Of a stretch of 64,000 nucleotides of DNA, positions 40,057 to 49,509 are shown piece after piece. The DNA is from CAYJFX01 sp964370315 (lineage in GTDB: Bacteria > Spirochaetota > Spirochaetia > Treponematales > Treponemataceae): assembly GCA_964370315.1 (NCBI GenBank), contig CAYJIS010000001.1:62001-126000 (forward strand), written 5' to 3'. The notes below the pieces were generated by a model. It had not been told where the DNA came from and did no database searches. It worked only from the letters and a program-made list of their open reading frames with translations. The position numbers were made by a program, and so were the translations under genes. How positions within the stretch are numbered: position 1 is the stretch's first letter; each line of letters opens with the position of its first letter.

Positions 40057-41271
40057 GTGGACAATCTAGATTTTGATATGGTAGAGCAATCTACTTCAAA
40101 TACATATACCGTTACTCAACTCACGAATCGCATAAAAGATTCCCTAGAATCAAATTTTTCTCACATTGAACTAGAAGGAGAAATATCAAATTACCGCCCA
40201 TCAAGTTCAGGACATATATATTTTGTTATAAAAGATGAAAATGCTTCTATCTCCGCAGCTCTTTTTAAAGGGAAATCTCGATACCTTTCATTTAATCCTA
40301 AAGATGGAATGAAGGTACGTGTAAAAGGGTCTGTATCTGTATATGCAGTACGAGGAACCTATCAAATTATTGTAGATTCGATGGAAGAATTAGGTACAGG
40401 AGATATTCTAAAATTACTCGAAGAACGAAAAAGAGTTTTTGCAAGTGAAGGCCTATTTGATTCAGACAGAAAAAAAAGGATACCCTATTTTGCCCCAAGG
40501 ATTGCTGTTATAACGAGTCCTACAGGTGCTGCAGTGCGAGACATCCTACAAATTATCAGAAGAAGAAATTCGAAAGTATCGGTTACTATTTTTCCTTGCG
40601 CAGTACAAGGTTCAGAAGCAGCAAATCAAATTGCTAACCAAATTGATAGAGTAAATATATTCAAGCTAGCAGACTCAATTATAGTTGGTCGTGGTGGTGG
40701 TTCACTAGAAGATTTACTACCCTTTTCTGAAGAAGTAGTTGTAAGAGCAATTGCTCGATCAGAAGTGCCTGTTGTATCAGCAGTAGGGCATGAAATCGAT
40801 TGGGCTTTAAGTGATTTTGTAGCGGACTTACGAGCCCCAACTCCATCTGCAGCCGCAGAGTTAACGGTACCTCTTTTAGATGAAATGTATGAAAGACTCG
40901 ACTTTTCTTTTGCACATCAATTTTTACAATCAAAAATTGATAACTTGCGAGTCCTTACCCGCTCTTTTTCGCCTGATAACTTTGAATTACGCTTTAGAAC
41001 AATTGAGCAGCCATTATTACAACGTTTTGATGATGCCAAAGAAGATTTACTTTATTCTATTGAAAACAAAATTGTAGAATTTAAACATAGATTAAAATAT
41101 GCATTACAAATATTAGAAGAAGCAAATCCTCATGCAATACTTGAAAGAGGTTATTCAGTTGTTCGTGAGACTGGAAGTGAAAAAGTAATACGAAGCGCAA
41201 AAGAAACCAAACAAGGACAAAAACTTGAAGTTATTTCCTTTGATGGTATGTATACAACTACAGTAAGTTAG
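40057..41271 (+). CDS. xseA: Exodeoxyribonuclease VII large subunit
   Basis: A 404-residue subunit of ExoVII, which degrades single-stranded DNA. The N-terminal OB fold shows VTQLTNRIKDSLESNF, LEGEISNYRPSSSGHIYFVIKDENA and KVRVKGSVSVYAVRGTYQI. The catalytic region has APRIAVITSPTGAAVRDILQII, VGRGGGSLEDLLPFSEE and PVVSAVGHEIDWALSDFVADLRAPTPSAAAE. The coiled-coil part is shorter than in E. coli (456 residues) but the family C-terminal ILERGYSVVR is present. It starts at GTG. Confidence 0.95.
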   Translation: MDNLDFDMVEQSTSNTYTVTQLTNRIKDSLESNFSHIELEGEISNYRPSSSGHIYFVIKDENASISAALFKGKSRYLSFNPKDGMKVRVKGSVSVYAVRGTYQIIVDSMEELGTGDILKLLEERKRVFASEGLFDSDRKKRIPYFAPRIAVITSPTGAAVRDILQIIRRRNSKVSVTIFPCAVQGSEAANQIANQIDRVNIFKLADSIIVGRGGGSLEDLLPFSEEVVVRAIARSEVPVVSAVGHEIDWALSDFVADLRAPTPSAAAELTVPLLDEMYERLDFSFAHQFLQSKIDNLRVLTRSFSPDNFELRFRTIEQPLLQRFDDAKEDLLYSIENKIVEFKHRLKYALQILEEANPHAILERGYSVVRETGSEKVIRSAKETKQGQKLEVISFDGMYTTTVS

Positions 41272-41341
41272 TATGCAGTCAAGTTTACATATTAATAAAA
41301 GCATAGTATATTTTAATAGTGTGTTTTTACAAAGAAATCTA

Positions 41342-41397
41342 GGTAATAACTACCATATTTGATAATTATTACCAGTGAGTTTTGAACTACAAAACTC
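41342..41397. repeat. Two consecutive hairpins between xseA and xseB
   Basis: GGTAATAA (41342-41349) pairs with TTATTACC (41366-41373), and GAGTTTTG (41377-41384) pairs with CAAAACTC (41390-41397). Both are perfect. The second is followed by TTAATAAATTT and might act as a weak terminator in the 175-base gap. Confidence 0.5.
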
Positions 41398-41446
41398 TTA
41401 ATAAATTTAAGAACTGCGACATTCGTGCGCAATAATAGGAGACCCT

Positions 41447-41680
41447 GTGAATAATTTTGAAGAAAACTTACGAAAACTAGAGGCACTTGGGAACGATATT
41501 AAGCGAAATGACATAAAGCTTGAAGAGGCTTTAAAGGTATTCGAAGAAGGAATCAAGCTTGCAAAGGGAATGGAAAAAGAACTTGATAAAATCGAAGGAA
41601 AAATACAGCAACTGATGAATCAGCCTACTCTACCTGATGACAAAGTTGAACTCGATTTATTTACTGATGTAAACGAATAA
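41447..41680 (+). CDS. xseB: Exodeoxyribonuclease VII small subunit
   Basis: A 77-residue all-helical partner of XseA, starting at GTG after AGGAG. It has the family pattern FEENLRKLEALGNDIKRNDIKLEEALKVFEEGIKLAKG. It ends 10 bases before the mutL start. Confidence 0.95.
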   Translation: MNNFEENLRKLEALGNDIKRNDIKLEEALKVFEEGIKLAKGMEKELDKIEGKIQQLMNQPTLPDDKVELDLFTDVNE

Positions 41681-41690
41681 GGATAAAAGA

Positions 41691-43544
41691 TTGTATAATC
41701 CTGACATCAACAAACAAACGACACCTAAAAACGTAAAACCGCTTAATAATAATGTTGCTAGAAAAATTGCAGCTGGTGAAGTAATTGATAGACCCAATGC
41801 TGTATTACGTGAATTTTTAGATAATGCAATTGATGCAAGTTCATCAAGAATAATTGTAGAATTAGAAGGTGGCGGAATAGAGTCCATTCGTGTTGTCGAT
41901 AATGGCTGGGGTATGAGTAAGGCAGATTTAGAAATTTGCGCAAAACCTCACGTTACAAGTAAAATTGAAAATGAAAATGACCTCGAAAACCTATACACGC
42001 TAGGTTTTAGGGGTGAGGCATTGGCTTCGATTGCAGCAGTAAGCCGACTCAGCATAACATCTACAAGAGATTCCCAAGCATGGCAGCTTGATGCCTTTTT
42101 AGAAAAGAATCACGAAATAAGTCCGTCAAACTTACATGAAGGAACTATCGCGCTAAGTAAAGCTTTATTTGAAAACTTTCCTGCGAGAAGGCAGTTTTTA
42201 AAAAGACCACAAACAGAAGGAAACCTTTGTAAACAAACTTTTATTGAAAAAGCTCTTCCTTTTACAGACATTACTTTTAGACTAAGTGTAGACAATGCAA
42301 TTAAAATGGATCTACCAAGTGGACAAAGTTTATCTAGTCGCTTTACAAGTGTTTTAGATATGTCCAATAAAGAGTCATTGTTTTATGAAGTATCAAACAG
42401 CCAAGAACAATGGAGGGTTCGTTTAGTTTTAGGTGAACCTTCAGTGTATCGTAATGATAGAAAACACATGTTTATTTTTGTTAATAATAGACGTGTCCAA
42501 GAATATGCTTTTTTGCAAGCAATTGACTATGGCGCAGAGGGTTATTTTCCAAATGGGACTCACCCTGTTGCAGCACTTTTTATTGATATAGATCCTAGTT
42601 TAGTAGATTTTAATATACACCCTGCAAAAAAAGAAGTTCGATTTAAAGACATGTCTCCAATTCATCGAGCAGTAAGCAGTCTAACAAGAAATTTTTATAC
42701 AGATTTTTCAGTTAGAGGATTAACCCAACCTAAAAATACCATCACTGAAAACATTCATGAAAGAAGTGCATCGTTTTTATACGGAACCGAAAACCCTTAT
42801 AATTCGTTCACACAAGGTGCAGAAAAGCAACAAAACTATATACCCACGAATGCATTCTCCAGTGGGACACCTTCTTCTTTTTTCCAAAATTCCTACTCAC
42901 AAAAGTCTACACAGGAAATAGCACAACAAAAAGGTAACATAAATATAAATAAGCTTGAACAGAATGATGATGAATACTCTTTTAGAAACGAATCTAAAAG
43001 AAATGATTTTCGTTACATAGGATTTGCCTTAGATGTTTTTTTACTGGTAGAAAAAGATAATGAGATTTTAGTAGTTGACCAACATGCTGGCCATGAAAGA
43101 ATACTCTATGAAAATTTCCTAAAAACAGCCGGCCAAAAACAAATGCTCTTAATTCCTCTTGTATTAGAAACGCAAAGTGCAAATGATGATACCTATATAA
43201 CTGAGTTACTTCCACAACTAGAAAGTGCAGGATTTAGCTTTAAGGATTGTGGAGAAGGAAGATGGGAGGTTTACAGTGTTCCTGTTTCCTGGCGAGGGAG
43301 TGAAAGCGATTTATTCGAAGATTTACTTGAAAACCGAATGCAACCGAATGAACTTATTCGTTCTTTGGCAAGTAGAACAGCATGTAGAGCAGCCATTAAA
43401 GATGGCCACATGCTCGATTCTCAAACCGCATACAAACTTTTACAAGATATTTTTGAATTGGAAGATCCACATTGCCCTCATGGCAGACCTTTATGGGCAA
43501 AAATTTCAAAAGAAGAATTATTTTCTATGGTACGTCGCACATAA
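41691..43544 (+). CDS. mutL: DNA mismatch repair protein MutL with endonuclease motif
   Basis: A 617-residue mismatch-repair protein, starting at TTG after AAGGAT. The GHKL ATPase motifs are NNVARKIAAGEVIDRP, REFLDNAIDA (general-base Glu and metal Asn kept), VVDNGWGMS and TLGFRGEALASIA. A variable linker (about 340-430) is followed by the C-terminal domain with DQHAGHERILYE, the metal-dependent nicking motif of MutL proteins from bacteria lacking Dam-directed MutH. ACRAAIKDGHML and CPHGRP complete the site. It should nick the nascent strand after MutS binding. Confidence 0.95.
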   Translation: MYNPDINKQTTPKNVKPLNNNVARKIAAGEVIDRPNAVLREFLDNAIDASSSRIIVELEGGGIESIRVVDNGWGMSKADLEICAKPHVTSKIENENDLENLYTLGFRGEALASIAAVSRLSITSTRDSQAWQLDAFLEKNHEISPSNLHEGTIALSKALFENFPARRQFLKRPQTEGNLCKQTFIEKALPFTDITFRLSVDNAIKMDLPSGQSLSSRFTSVLDMSNKESLFYEVSNSQEQWRVRLVLGEPSVYRNDRKHMFIFVNNRRVQEYAFLQAIDYGAEGYFPNGTHPVAALFIDIDPSLVDFNIHPAKKEVRFKDMSPIHRAVSSLTRNFYTDFSVRGLTQPKNTITENIHERSASFLYGTENPYNSFTQGAEKQQNYIPTNAFSSGTPSSFFQNSYSQKSTQEIAQQKGNININKLEQNDDEYSFRNESKRNDFRYIGFALDVFLLVEKDNEILVVDQHAGHERILYENFLKTAGQKQMLLIPLVLETQSANDDTYITELLPQLESAGFSFKDCGEGRWEVYSVPVSWRGSESDLFEDLLENRMQPNELIRSLASRTACRAAIKDGHMLDSQTAYKLLQDIFELEDPHCPHGRPLWAKISKEELFSMVRRT

Positions 43545-43546
43545 AA

Positions 43547-43582
43547 AAAGTTGCAAAATGCAATATATCATTTTGCAACTTT
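43547..43582. terminator. Bidirectional terminator between mutL and the H1-tailed TPR gene
   Basis: AAAGTTGCAAAATG (43547-43560) and CATTTTGCAACTTT (43569-43582) pair perfectly over 14 bp around 8 bases. A and T runs flank both sides, and the genes are convergent. Confidence 0.85.
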
Positions 43583-43587
43583 CGTTT

Positions 43588-46401
43588 TTATAGCGAACTT
43601 AACAAAGAATTAACTTCTGCTACTTTATATGCAGAATCCTTTTGTTTTATTGAAGTTAGATAGCTTCTGGCATTTTCGTTTTCATCTAATGCAATACTAA
43701 CCTTTGCTAACTCTAACAATGCATCTAAATTGTTACTATCAGCATCAACAATTTCTGAATAAATAGTTTTTGCATTCTCATATTGTTCTGCAGAAGAATA
43801 TGACTGAGCAAGATTCATTTTAACAGTAACATTTCTTCTATCAATCTGTAGCGCTGCAAGAAAATAAGTAATTGCATTATTGTAGTCTTTCTTTTCTAGA
43901 TATGCACCGGCCAAGTTATTTGTAGCCTCAAAGCTACGAGTATCTGCATTATATGCAGTTGTGAGATAACGTAATGCCCCATCAACATCTCCACTTTCTA
44001 AGTAAAGCTTTCCAAGATTGATATTTGCACTAACATGATTAGGCTCTACCTGAATTGCTCTTGAATAATAAGTAACGGCATTATCAAAGTCGTCTAACGC
44101 ATCCGCTATAAGTCCATAGTTATATAAAAATGTTGCATTTGAAGAATCTGATTGTGCTGCTTTAAGAGCATACTGAGATGCATCACTGTATTTTCCTTGT
44201 GCATATAAAGCAATAGAAAGGTTATAGTTTGTTATTGCATCATCAGCAGCATAACTTATTCCACGTCTAAAGTATTGTTCTGCACGAGCATTATTATTTT
44301 GATTTAAATAAATTGATCCAATTTCTAATAAGGCATTAAGATTTGTCGATTCTAAATCTAATACTTTTTCATATGAGTCAATTGCCCCATTGTAATCGGT
44401 TTTTTGATTTTGCATACGAGCTAATTGAAGCCACCCATTCACATAGGAATCATTTGCAGAAACTGCTTTTTGTAAAGATGCAATTGCTTGATCTGTATTT
44501 CCGAGTCTATTGTGTGCGAGATGTGCATTAAACCACGCTTGATAAAAATCAGGTTCTAATCCACCAGCGGTTTCAAACGAATTTCGAGCATCACTATAGA
44601 GTCGCATTGTATACTGAACTTTTCCAAGTTCATAATAATAAAGAGCATTTCTTGGGTCAGCCTTGGTAGCCTTTGTTAATGAATCTCTTGCTTGAGGATA
44701 TTGTCGGTTAGCTGCAGCATGCATTCCAATTACATAATGAGCATTAGCATCATTTGGTAATTGCTCTAAAGTGTCCACCGCATAACCACGAGCTTCATCA
44801 AGTAATTCTTTTTCTACTGCTTCATCAGGAACATCTTGAGACGTAGTGTGTAAAACTCCAGCAATTTCTGAAAGCTTACCACCAACAAACTCATCTTCAC
44901 TTGCTAGACGTGGGTCTTCCAAAAGCCCTCTAGCAGTTTCAAAAGGTGTTAAGGCATCATCATATCGACCACTTTCTAATAGACTTTTACCTCTTGCAAC
45001 TTCATCATTTATTCTATTAATTAGATCTGCTAAGTCTTTATTTTCTTTAGCAAGTTCATCTTCCATTGCTTTGCGCTCTGCTTCTTCACGAGCTAATTGT
45101 TCTTGCCTTCTTCTTTCGGCATCTGCATCTGCTTGACTTTGTGAACCAGTAGAAGATGCCCCAGCAGGTCCTTGTAAACCATTTCTTACTTCTGCCAATG
45201 CAGCGGCATTATCAGCAGCCAACCTTGCAAGAGCATCTTCAAAGTCCCTTTGACTCATTCCATCTTGGCCACTTGAACCACTTCCACTACCAAAGCCTCT
45301 TCCATCACCATCACCTCTTAAGCCTAGTATTTCATCAACTAAGGCCAATACTTCTTCATCTTCTGGATTTTGAAGTAACAAAGGTTCTAATAAATCTAAA
45401 GCTCTATCATATTCACCTCGATCTATATACTGTCGTGCAAGATTTAATATATTCTCCCTTTCTTGATTTTCAAGTAATTCTGTATCATTTTGAGAGGATC
45501 CACATCCTCGAACGAGTTGAGATATACCTATAATCAATCCAAGTAACAACAAGGCGATACCAATGATTACAAGTATCTTCTTCTTTTTTGCATTTGGGTC
45601 GTTAGGATCATTAGGGTCCATATAGTCTTCTGCCTCATCTGATCGTTGAGGTGCAAAACGTGCTAGGATGGCATTCTTTGCTTTGCCATACGTTTGTGTT
45701 GTTCCGTTTTTAATTGTATCCCATACAAGCACAGCCCTATTTGCAATTGCTCCAGGAAGGCTTTTTAAAGAAATGTTTTTTATGTTAAAGTTTTTTGGAT
45801 CAAACGCAGTTTTAGGTGAAACAGGCTTTTTATTTTGCTCACTTCTTTGTGTAGTTTTAAAAATATCTTCCCTTTTTTCGCTGCCCAAAGAAGAGGTTCT
45901 ATTTATAACTGGCCTATCGAATGTAAATGGATTTACATTTGTGATAGCTGCTTTTTTAGTAGTAGAAGGCTTAGTAGTTTTAGCTACCGTCGCTTTAGAA
46001 GGGGTTGCTTTTTTTACTGTCACATTCGAAGCGGTTTTTTTAGATTGTACCTTTGTAGTAGTTTCTTTTACTACAGGCTTTGCAATATTTTTCTTTGCAA
46101 CTGCCTTTGCAGTTGTTGGTTTAGAAACAGCTTTAGTGCTCGTAGCTTTACTATCATTCTTCTTTGCTACAGCTTTTTCAGCACTACTTTTTGTACTAGC
46201 TTTTGTTTTTGAAGCTACCTTTGGTGCAGGACTTATTTTTTTTGCAGTTGGTTTTGGAGCATCTGTTTTTGGTGCAGCTTTTTTTGAGGGTGCTGTTTTA
46301 TTAGTAGTTGTTTTTGTAACACTTTCTTTAGCACTTGTAGTTTTTTTTACACTACTTGTCTTTGTTGGGCTACTTTTTGCCCCAGTTGTTTTTTTTGCCA
46401 C
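43588..46401 (-). CDS. Membrane-anchored TPR protein with histone-H1-like N-terminal tail
   Basis: A 937-residue three-part protein. Residues 1-155 are a Lys/Ala/Thr/Ser/Pro-rich tail (KKTTSAKESVTKTTTNKTAP, KKAAPKTDAPKPTAKK) like eukaryotic H1 tails and AlgP-type bacterial proteins. Residues 155-275 are mixed and end in DPNDPNDPNAKKKK, and a single membrane helix spans 276-296. Beyond it lie a TPR-like pair (316-360), a Gly/Ser-rich linker, a charged coiled coil (425-455), and about ten TPRs to the end (for example NAHYVIGMHAAANRQYPQAR). The positive-inside rule puts the basic tail in the cytoplasm and the TPRs in the periplasm. The tail could contact nucleic acid or polyanions. The function is unknown; it precedes convergently transcribed mutL and follows a smaller TPR gene. 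Confidence 0.8.
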   Translation of the reverse strand: MAKKTTGAKSSPTKTSSVKKTTSAKESVTKTTTNKTAPSKKAAPKTDAPKPTAKKISPAPKVASKTKASTKSSAEKAVAKKNDSKATSTKAVSKPTTAKAVAKKNIAKPVVKETTTKVQSKKTASNVTVKKATPSKATVAKTTKPSTTKKAAITNVNPFTFDRPVINRTSSLGSEKREDIFKTTQRSEQNKKPVSPKTAFDPKNFNIKNISLKSLPGAIANRAVLVWDTIKNGTTQTYGKAKNAILARFAPQRSDEAEDYMDPNDPNDPNAKKKKILVIIGIALLLLGLIIGISQLVRGCGSSQNDTELLENQERENILNLARQYIDRGEYDRALDLLEPLLLQNPEDEEVLALVDEILGLRGDGDGRGFGSGSGSSGQDGMSQRDFEDALARLAADNAAALAEVRNGLQGPAGASSTGSQSQADADAERRRQEQLAREEAERKAMEDELAKENKDLADLINRINDEVARGKSLLESGRYDDALTPFETARGLLEDPRLASEDEFVGGKLSEIAGVLHTTSQDVPDEAVEKELLDEARGYAVDTLEQLPNDANAHYVIGMHAAANRQYPQARDSLTKATKADPRNALYYYELGKVQYTMRLYSDARNSFETAGGLEPDFYQAWFNAHLAHNRLGNTDQAIASLQKAVSANDSYVNGWLQLARMQNQKTDYNGAIDSYEKVLDLESTNLNALLEIGSIYLNQNNNARAEQYFRRGISYAADDAITNYNLSIALYAQGKYSDASQYALKAAQSDSSNATFLYNYGLIADALDDFDNAVTYYSRAIQVEPNHVSANINLGKLYLESGDVDGALRYLTTAYNADTRSFEATNNLAGAYLEKKDYNNAITYFLAALQIDRRNVTVKMNLAQSYSSAEQYENAKTIYSEIVDADSNNLDALLELAKVSIALDENENARSYLTSIKQKDSAYKVAEVNSLLSSL

Positions 46402-46480
46402 GGCTGTTTCTTCCTTATATTATAGTTTTGGGATATGTTCCCATTTTTTCTTTTTTTTAAGGCTTTATTTGCCTCTTCGT

Positions 46481-47377
46481 TTATTCTAATTCGGCTTCTT
46501 CATACTCGTAATCAAGTCCACCTTCTGATCCTGCTGAAAAATTTGTTACATCACCTTCTTGTAAAGCATCTAAAATTGCCTGGCGCCTTGCTTCTTCTGC
46601 TGCAGCTTGCTCTGCTGCAAGTCTTTGCTGTTCTTCTTCAAGACGCCTTGCTTCTTCAGCAAGTCTCTCTGCTTCTGCCGCAGCTTGTTCTGCAGCTATT
46701 CGCTCTTGTTCTGCTGCTATTCGTTTTTGCTCTTCTTCTATACGTTTTTGTTCTTCTGCCAAACGTTGTTGTTCTGCAGCCTGACGAATCTCTTCTTGTT
46801 TTTGAAATTCAATTTCAGCAGTTAATGCTGCAATCATCCTAATGACATCTACTCTTTGTTCAGAATTTGGCTCTAAAACTAAATACTTATTATAATCATC
46901 TATTGCATCTGTATAGTGTCTAAGCTGCACACTTGTATTAGCCCTGTTAAGATGCGCTTCTGCATAAGAAGGATCTGCAACAATGGCAAAGGAAAAATAT
47001 TCTTTTGCTTTTTCAAAATCTGGTATTAAATAAGCAGCGGTTCCTGCATTGTAATACAAACTTCGTTTATCGGTGCCTGCAACAGTTGTTCCCTCTAAAA
47101 AAGTATCTAAAGCTTTTTGTATTTGGCCTGTTTTCATATATGAAATACCAAGATAATTATACACCACTGGCTGAGAGCTACCATCTATAAGAGAACGTTG
47201 TAAAAGAGGGATAGCTAATTCTGTTTTATCTTCGCGAAAAAGACTCTCTCCTTCTGTAAAGGATTGAGAAAATAATGCCGAAGGTATCAATACTACTAAA
47301 AAAATAAAAACATTTCGTAAAAGTAGTATACATAATGTGGCAAATCTTGATATAATATTACTAGGAGTTTTACTCAT
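46481..47377 (-). CDS. Exported TPR protein with long charged coiled coil
   Basis: A 298-residue protein. An N-terminal membrane or signal segment (LLLRNVFIFLVVLIPSALFS) is followed by about four TPRs (for example VYNYLGISYMKTGQIQKALD and SLYYNAGTAAYLIPDFEKAK). Residues 185-270 are a Glu/Ala/Arg/Gln coiled coil with runs such as AEEQKRIEEEQKRIAAEQER, and the tail is acidic. It lies 79 bases before the larger TPR gene on the same strand, and the two may form one periplasmic complex. AAGGCGG precedes the ATG. No catalytic function is visible. Confidence 0.75.
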   Translation of the reverse strand: MSKTPSNIISRFATLCILLLRNVFIFLVVLIPSALFSQSFTEGESLFREDKTELAIPLLQRSLIDGSSQPVVYNYLGISYMKTGQIQKALDTFLEGTTVAGTDKRSLYYNAGTAAYLIPDFEKAKEYFSFAIVADPSYAEAHLNRANTSVQLRHYTDAIDDYNKYLVLEPNSEQRVDVIRMIAALTAEIEFQKQEEIRQAAEQQRLAEEQKRIEEEQKRIAAEQERIAAEQAAAEAERLAEEARRLEEEQQRLAAEQAAAEEARRQAILDALQEGDVTNFSAGSEGGLDYEYEEAELE

Positions 47378-47449
47378 AGTTTAACCGCCTTTCTAGTTAT
47401 ATTGTAACATAAAATAAAATAATTTTCAATTGAAAATACCGGAGGTTTA

Positions 47450-48820
47450 ATGGCATATTTTCAAATTTTTCTCATATCCGCATTAGGAGTTGCTGCAATT
47501 TTTCTTGCTATTTTTGTAATAAAATCGGTACGTTCTCCAAAAAAAATTAGCACAATTAAAAACTTACTAAAGCATGGAAAAACTGCGAATGCAATTAAGA
47601 TGGCAAAAGCAATAATTGCAAAAGATAACAGAGACATTGTTGCTCACTACTATTTAGGGCTTGCTTACTTAGACGACAATAAAGATGAACTTGCAATAAT
47701 GGAGTTTAAATTTGTAAATCAAGAAGCTATTTTTGATATTATGAATATCCCAGAAAAAGATTTTAGGGTTCATTGTGCAAAGCTATATTTAAAATTTAAT
47801 CAAATAGATGAAGCTCTTAATGAGTATATTCTATTAACAAAACTTGACCCAAATAATGCTGATGTTTTTTTTGAAACTGCAAAACTCTTTGAAGAAAAGA
47901 AAAAATATGAGCATGCCCTTGGTTACTATAATAAAACTATTCAACTAAACAAAAGACATGTTAAAGCTCATGCTGCAAGAGGTATGATTCTTTTTAGAGC
48001 AAAGCAGTTTGCAGAAGCGAAAAAAGCCATTGATTTAGCAATTCAATTAAAGCCTGATGTTTTTTCTAGTTATTACTATCTTGGAAAAATTCTTAAAGAG
48101 TCAAAAGATTACCCAGGAGCAGTAGCCGCATTTGAAAAGGCTACACGCGATGCAGAGCTCAGACAAAAGGCCTTAATTGAAAGAGGCACTTGCTTTATGG
48201 CTGCAAATAGTATTGAAAAAGCAAAAAATGAATTTGAAAGAGCAATTAGTGTTACAAAAAATGAAAACGTAAATGATACATTATATGCACGTTATTTTTT
48301 AGCTCAATGTTTTGAACAACAAAGAAAAATAGACTTAGCTATTACGCAGTGGAAGTTGATATTAACTAAAAACAAAAATTTTCGCGATGTTCCGAACAAA
48401 CTTGCAGAATACAAAACATTTAATGATAATGACGCAATAAAAGAATATCTTACATGTGCTGACTCTGACTTTGTTAATTTGTGTAAGAATATTGCTAACA
48501 AAAGCCTAGGCCTTAGCCCACAAACAGAACAAAATAAAAAATTTGGTTGCGAAATTGTAGCGACTGAACAAAAAGATGCTAACTGGATGGACGTTAGAAA
48601 AAAACTCATCTTATTAGTTTTTTACAGAGAAACAGATGTTATAGAAGACTCTGTATTAAGAACACTTTTAGATGTAGCAAAAAAACAGAACTACGTTAAG
48701 GTGTACATATTTACAAGTTCTGACTTTACAAGAACTGCCTTAACTTTTGCAGAAAACAGACCTTTGGAGTTAATTAATAACGAAAAGCTTCAAATGCATC
48801 TTAGTCGGGCTGTGGGGTAA
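47450..48820 (+). CDS. Membrane-anchored TPR protein with degenerate Mrr-like C-terminal domain
   Basis: A 456-residue protein with one N-terminal helix (residues 5-26). About eight TPRs fill residues 40-310, an arrangement like LapB/YciM but without its zinc knuckle. The C-terminal region (about 340-456) resembles the Mrr_cat restriction-endonuclease-like fold. KVYIFTSSDFTRTALTFAEN followed by RPLELINNEKL matches the late Mrr pattern 'g.ivTt..Ft..A..fA....i.Lidg..L'. The catalytic Q/E-x-K strand seems lost (LILLVFYRETD), so it is probably a binding module and not a nuclease. It is divergent from the two other TPR genes and 3 bases upstream of the phosphoesterase gene. Confidence 0.72.
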   Translation: MAYFQIFLISALGVAAIFLAIFVIKSVRSPKKISTIKNLLKHGKTANAIKMAKAIIAKDNRDIVAHYYLGLAYLDDNKDELAIMEFKFVNQEAIFDIMNIPEKDFRVHCAKLYLKFNQIDEALNEYILLTKLDPNNADVFFETAKLFEEKKKYEHALGYYNKTIQLNKRHVKAHAARGMILFRAKQFAEAKKAIDLAIQLKPDVFSSYYYLGKILKESKDYPGAVAAFEKATRDAELRQKALIERGTCFMAANSIEKAKNEFERAISVTKNENVNDTLYARYFLAQCFEQQRKIDLAITQWKLILTKNKNFRDVPNKLAEYKTFNDNDAIKEYLTCADSDFVNLCKNIANKSLGLSPQTEQNKKFGCEIVATEQKDANWMDVRKKLILLVFYRETDVIEDSVLRTLLDVAKKQNYVKVYIFTSSDFTRTALTFAENRPLELINNEKLQMHLSRAVG

Positions 48821-48823
48821 TAC

Positions 48824-49477
48824 GTGAAAATTTTGTGTATTTCTGATCAAATTGACCCTCTTGTATATTCAAACGGCGCAAAAGAGTACTTTAAAGATAT
48901 TGATATGGTACTATGTGCAGGGGATTTGGCAATGGAATACATTGATTATATTGTTACAACACTTAACGTTCCAACATACTTTGTCTTTGGCAACCACAAT
49001 TTAGAAGAATTTGGCATTTACCATCCAAATGAAGTGAACACACACTATACTCATCATGAAACATTAAAATATTGCCATGGTGCAATATATTGCGGTTTTA
49101 AAGTATTAAAAAATAAGGATATACTTATAGCAGGGTGTTCAGGGTCGATGAAATATAATAACGGTGCGTGCCAATACACAGAAACTCAAATGAAGTTTAG
49201 ACTAATAAAAATGATTCCGCGTTTACTTTTTAACAAAATAAGACATGGAAGATACTTGGATATATTTCTTACACATGCGAGTCCAGAGGGAATACATGAT
49301 AAAAAAGACCAATGCCACAAAGGTTTTTCAAGTTATATTTGGTTTATAAAAAAATTCAAACCAAAACTCATGATTCACGGTCATATTCATCTATATGACA
49401 GCCAAGAGAAGAGGGTTTCTGAATTAGAGTCAACTACAATTATAAATGCATTTAGCCATTACACCGTAGAATTGTAA
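48824..49477 (+). CDS. Calcineurin-like metallophosphoesterase
   Basis: A 217-residue phosphoesterase starting at GTG 3 bases after the TPR/Mrr-like gene. Metal-site motifs are CAGDLA (GD), FGNHN (GNH), LTHASP and HGHIH. The first motif, normally DxH, reads SDQIDP, so one metal-binding His is replaced. The substrate is unknown. Activity is likely but may be altered by the missing His. It forms a tight unit with its upstream neighbour, which suggests joint function. Confidence 0.82.
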   Translation: MKILCISDQIDPLVYSNGAKEYFKDIDMVLCAGDLAMEYIDYIVTTLNVPTYFVFGNHNLEEFGIYHPNEVNTHYTHHETLKYCHGAIYCGFKVLKNKDILIAGCSGSMKYNNGACQYTETQMKFRLIKMIPRLLFNKIRHGRYLDIFLTHASPEGIHDKKDQCHKGFSSYIWFIKKFKPKLMIHGHIHLYDSQEKRVSELESTTIINAFSHYTVEL

Positions 49478-49509
49478 TTAAAGATACGTAGAACGTTTGA
49501 GAGGTATGT

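Noticed and set aside
45668..46489. 273-codon + strand reading frame rich in Phe, Val and Ala
   Set aside because: It is the antisense of the Lys/Ala/Thr-repeat tail of the H1-like TPR gene; the repeat codons leave the opposite strand open. No ribosome site and no recognisable protein.
46435..46842. 135-codon Leu-rich + strand frame
   Set aside because: Antisense shadow of the Glu/Gln/Arg coiled coil in the smaller TPR gene.
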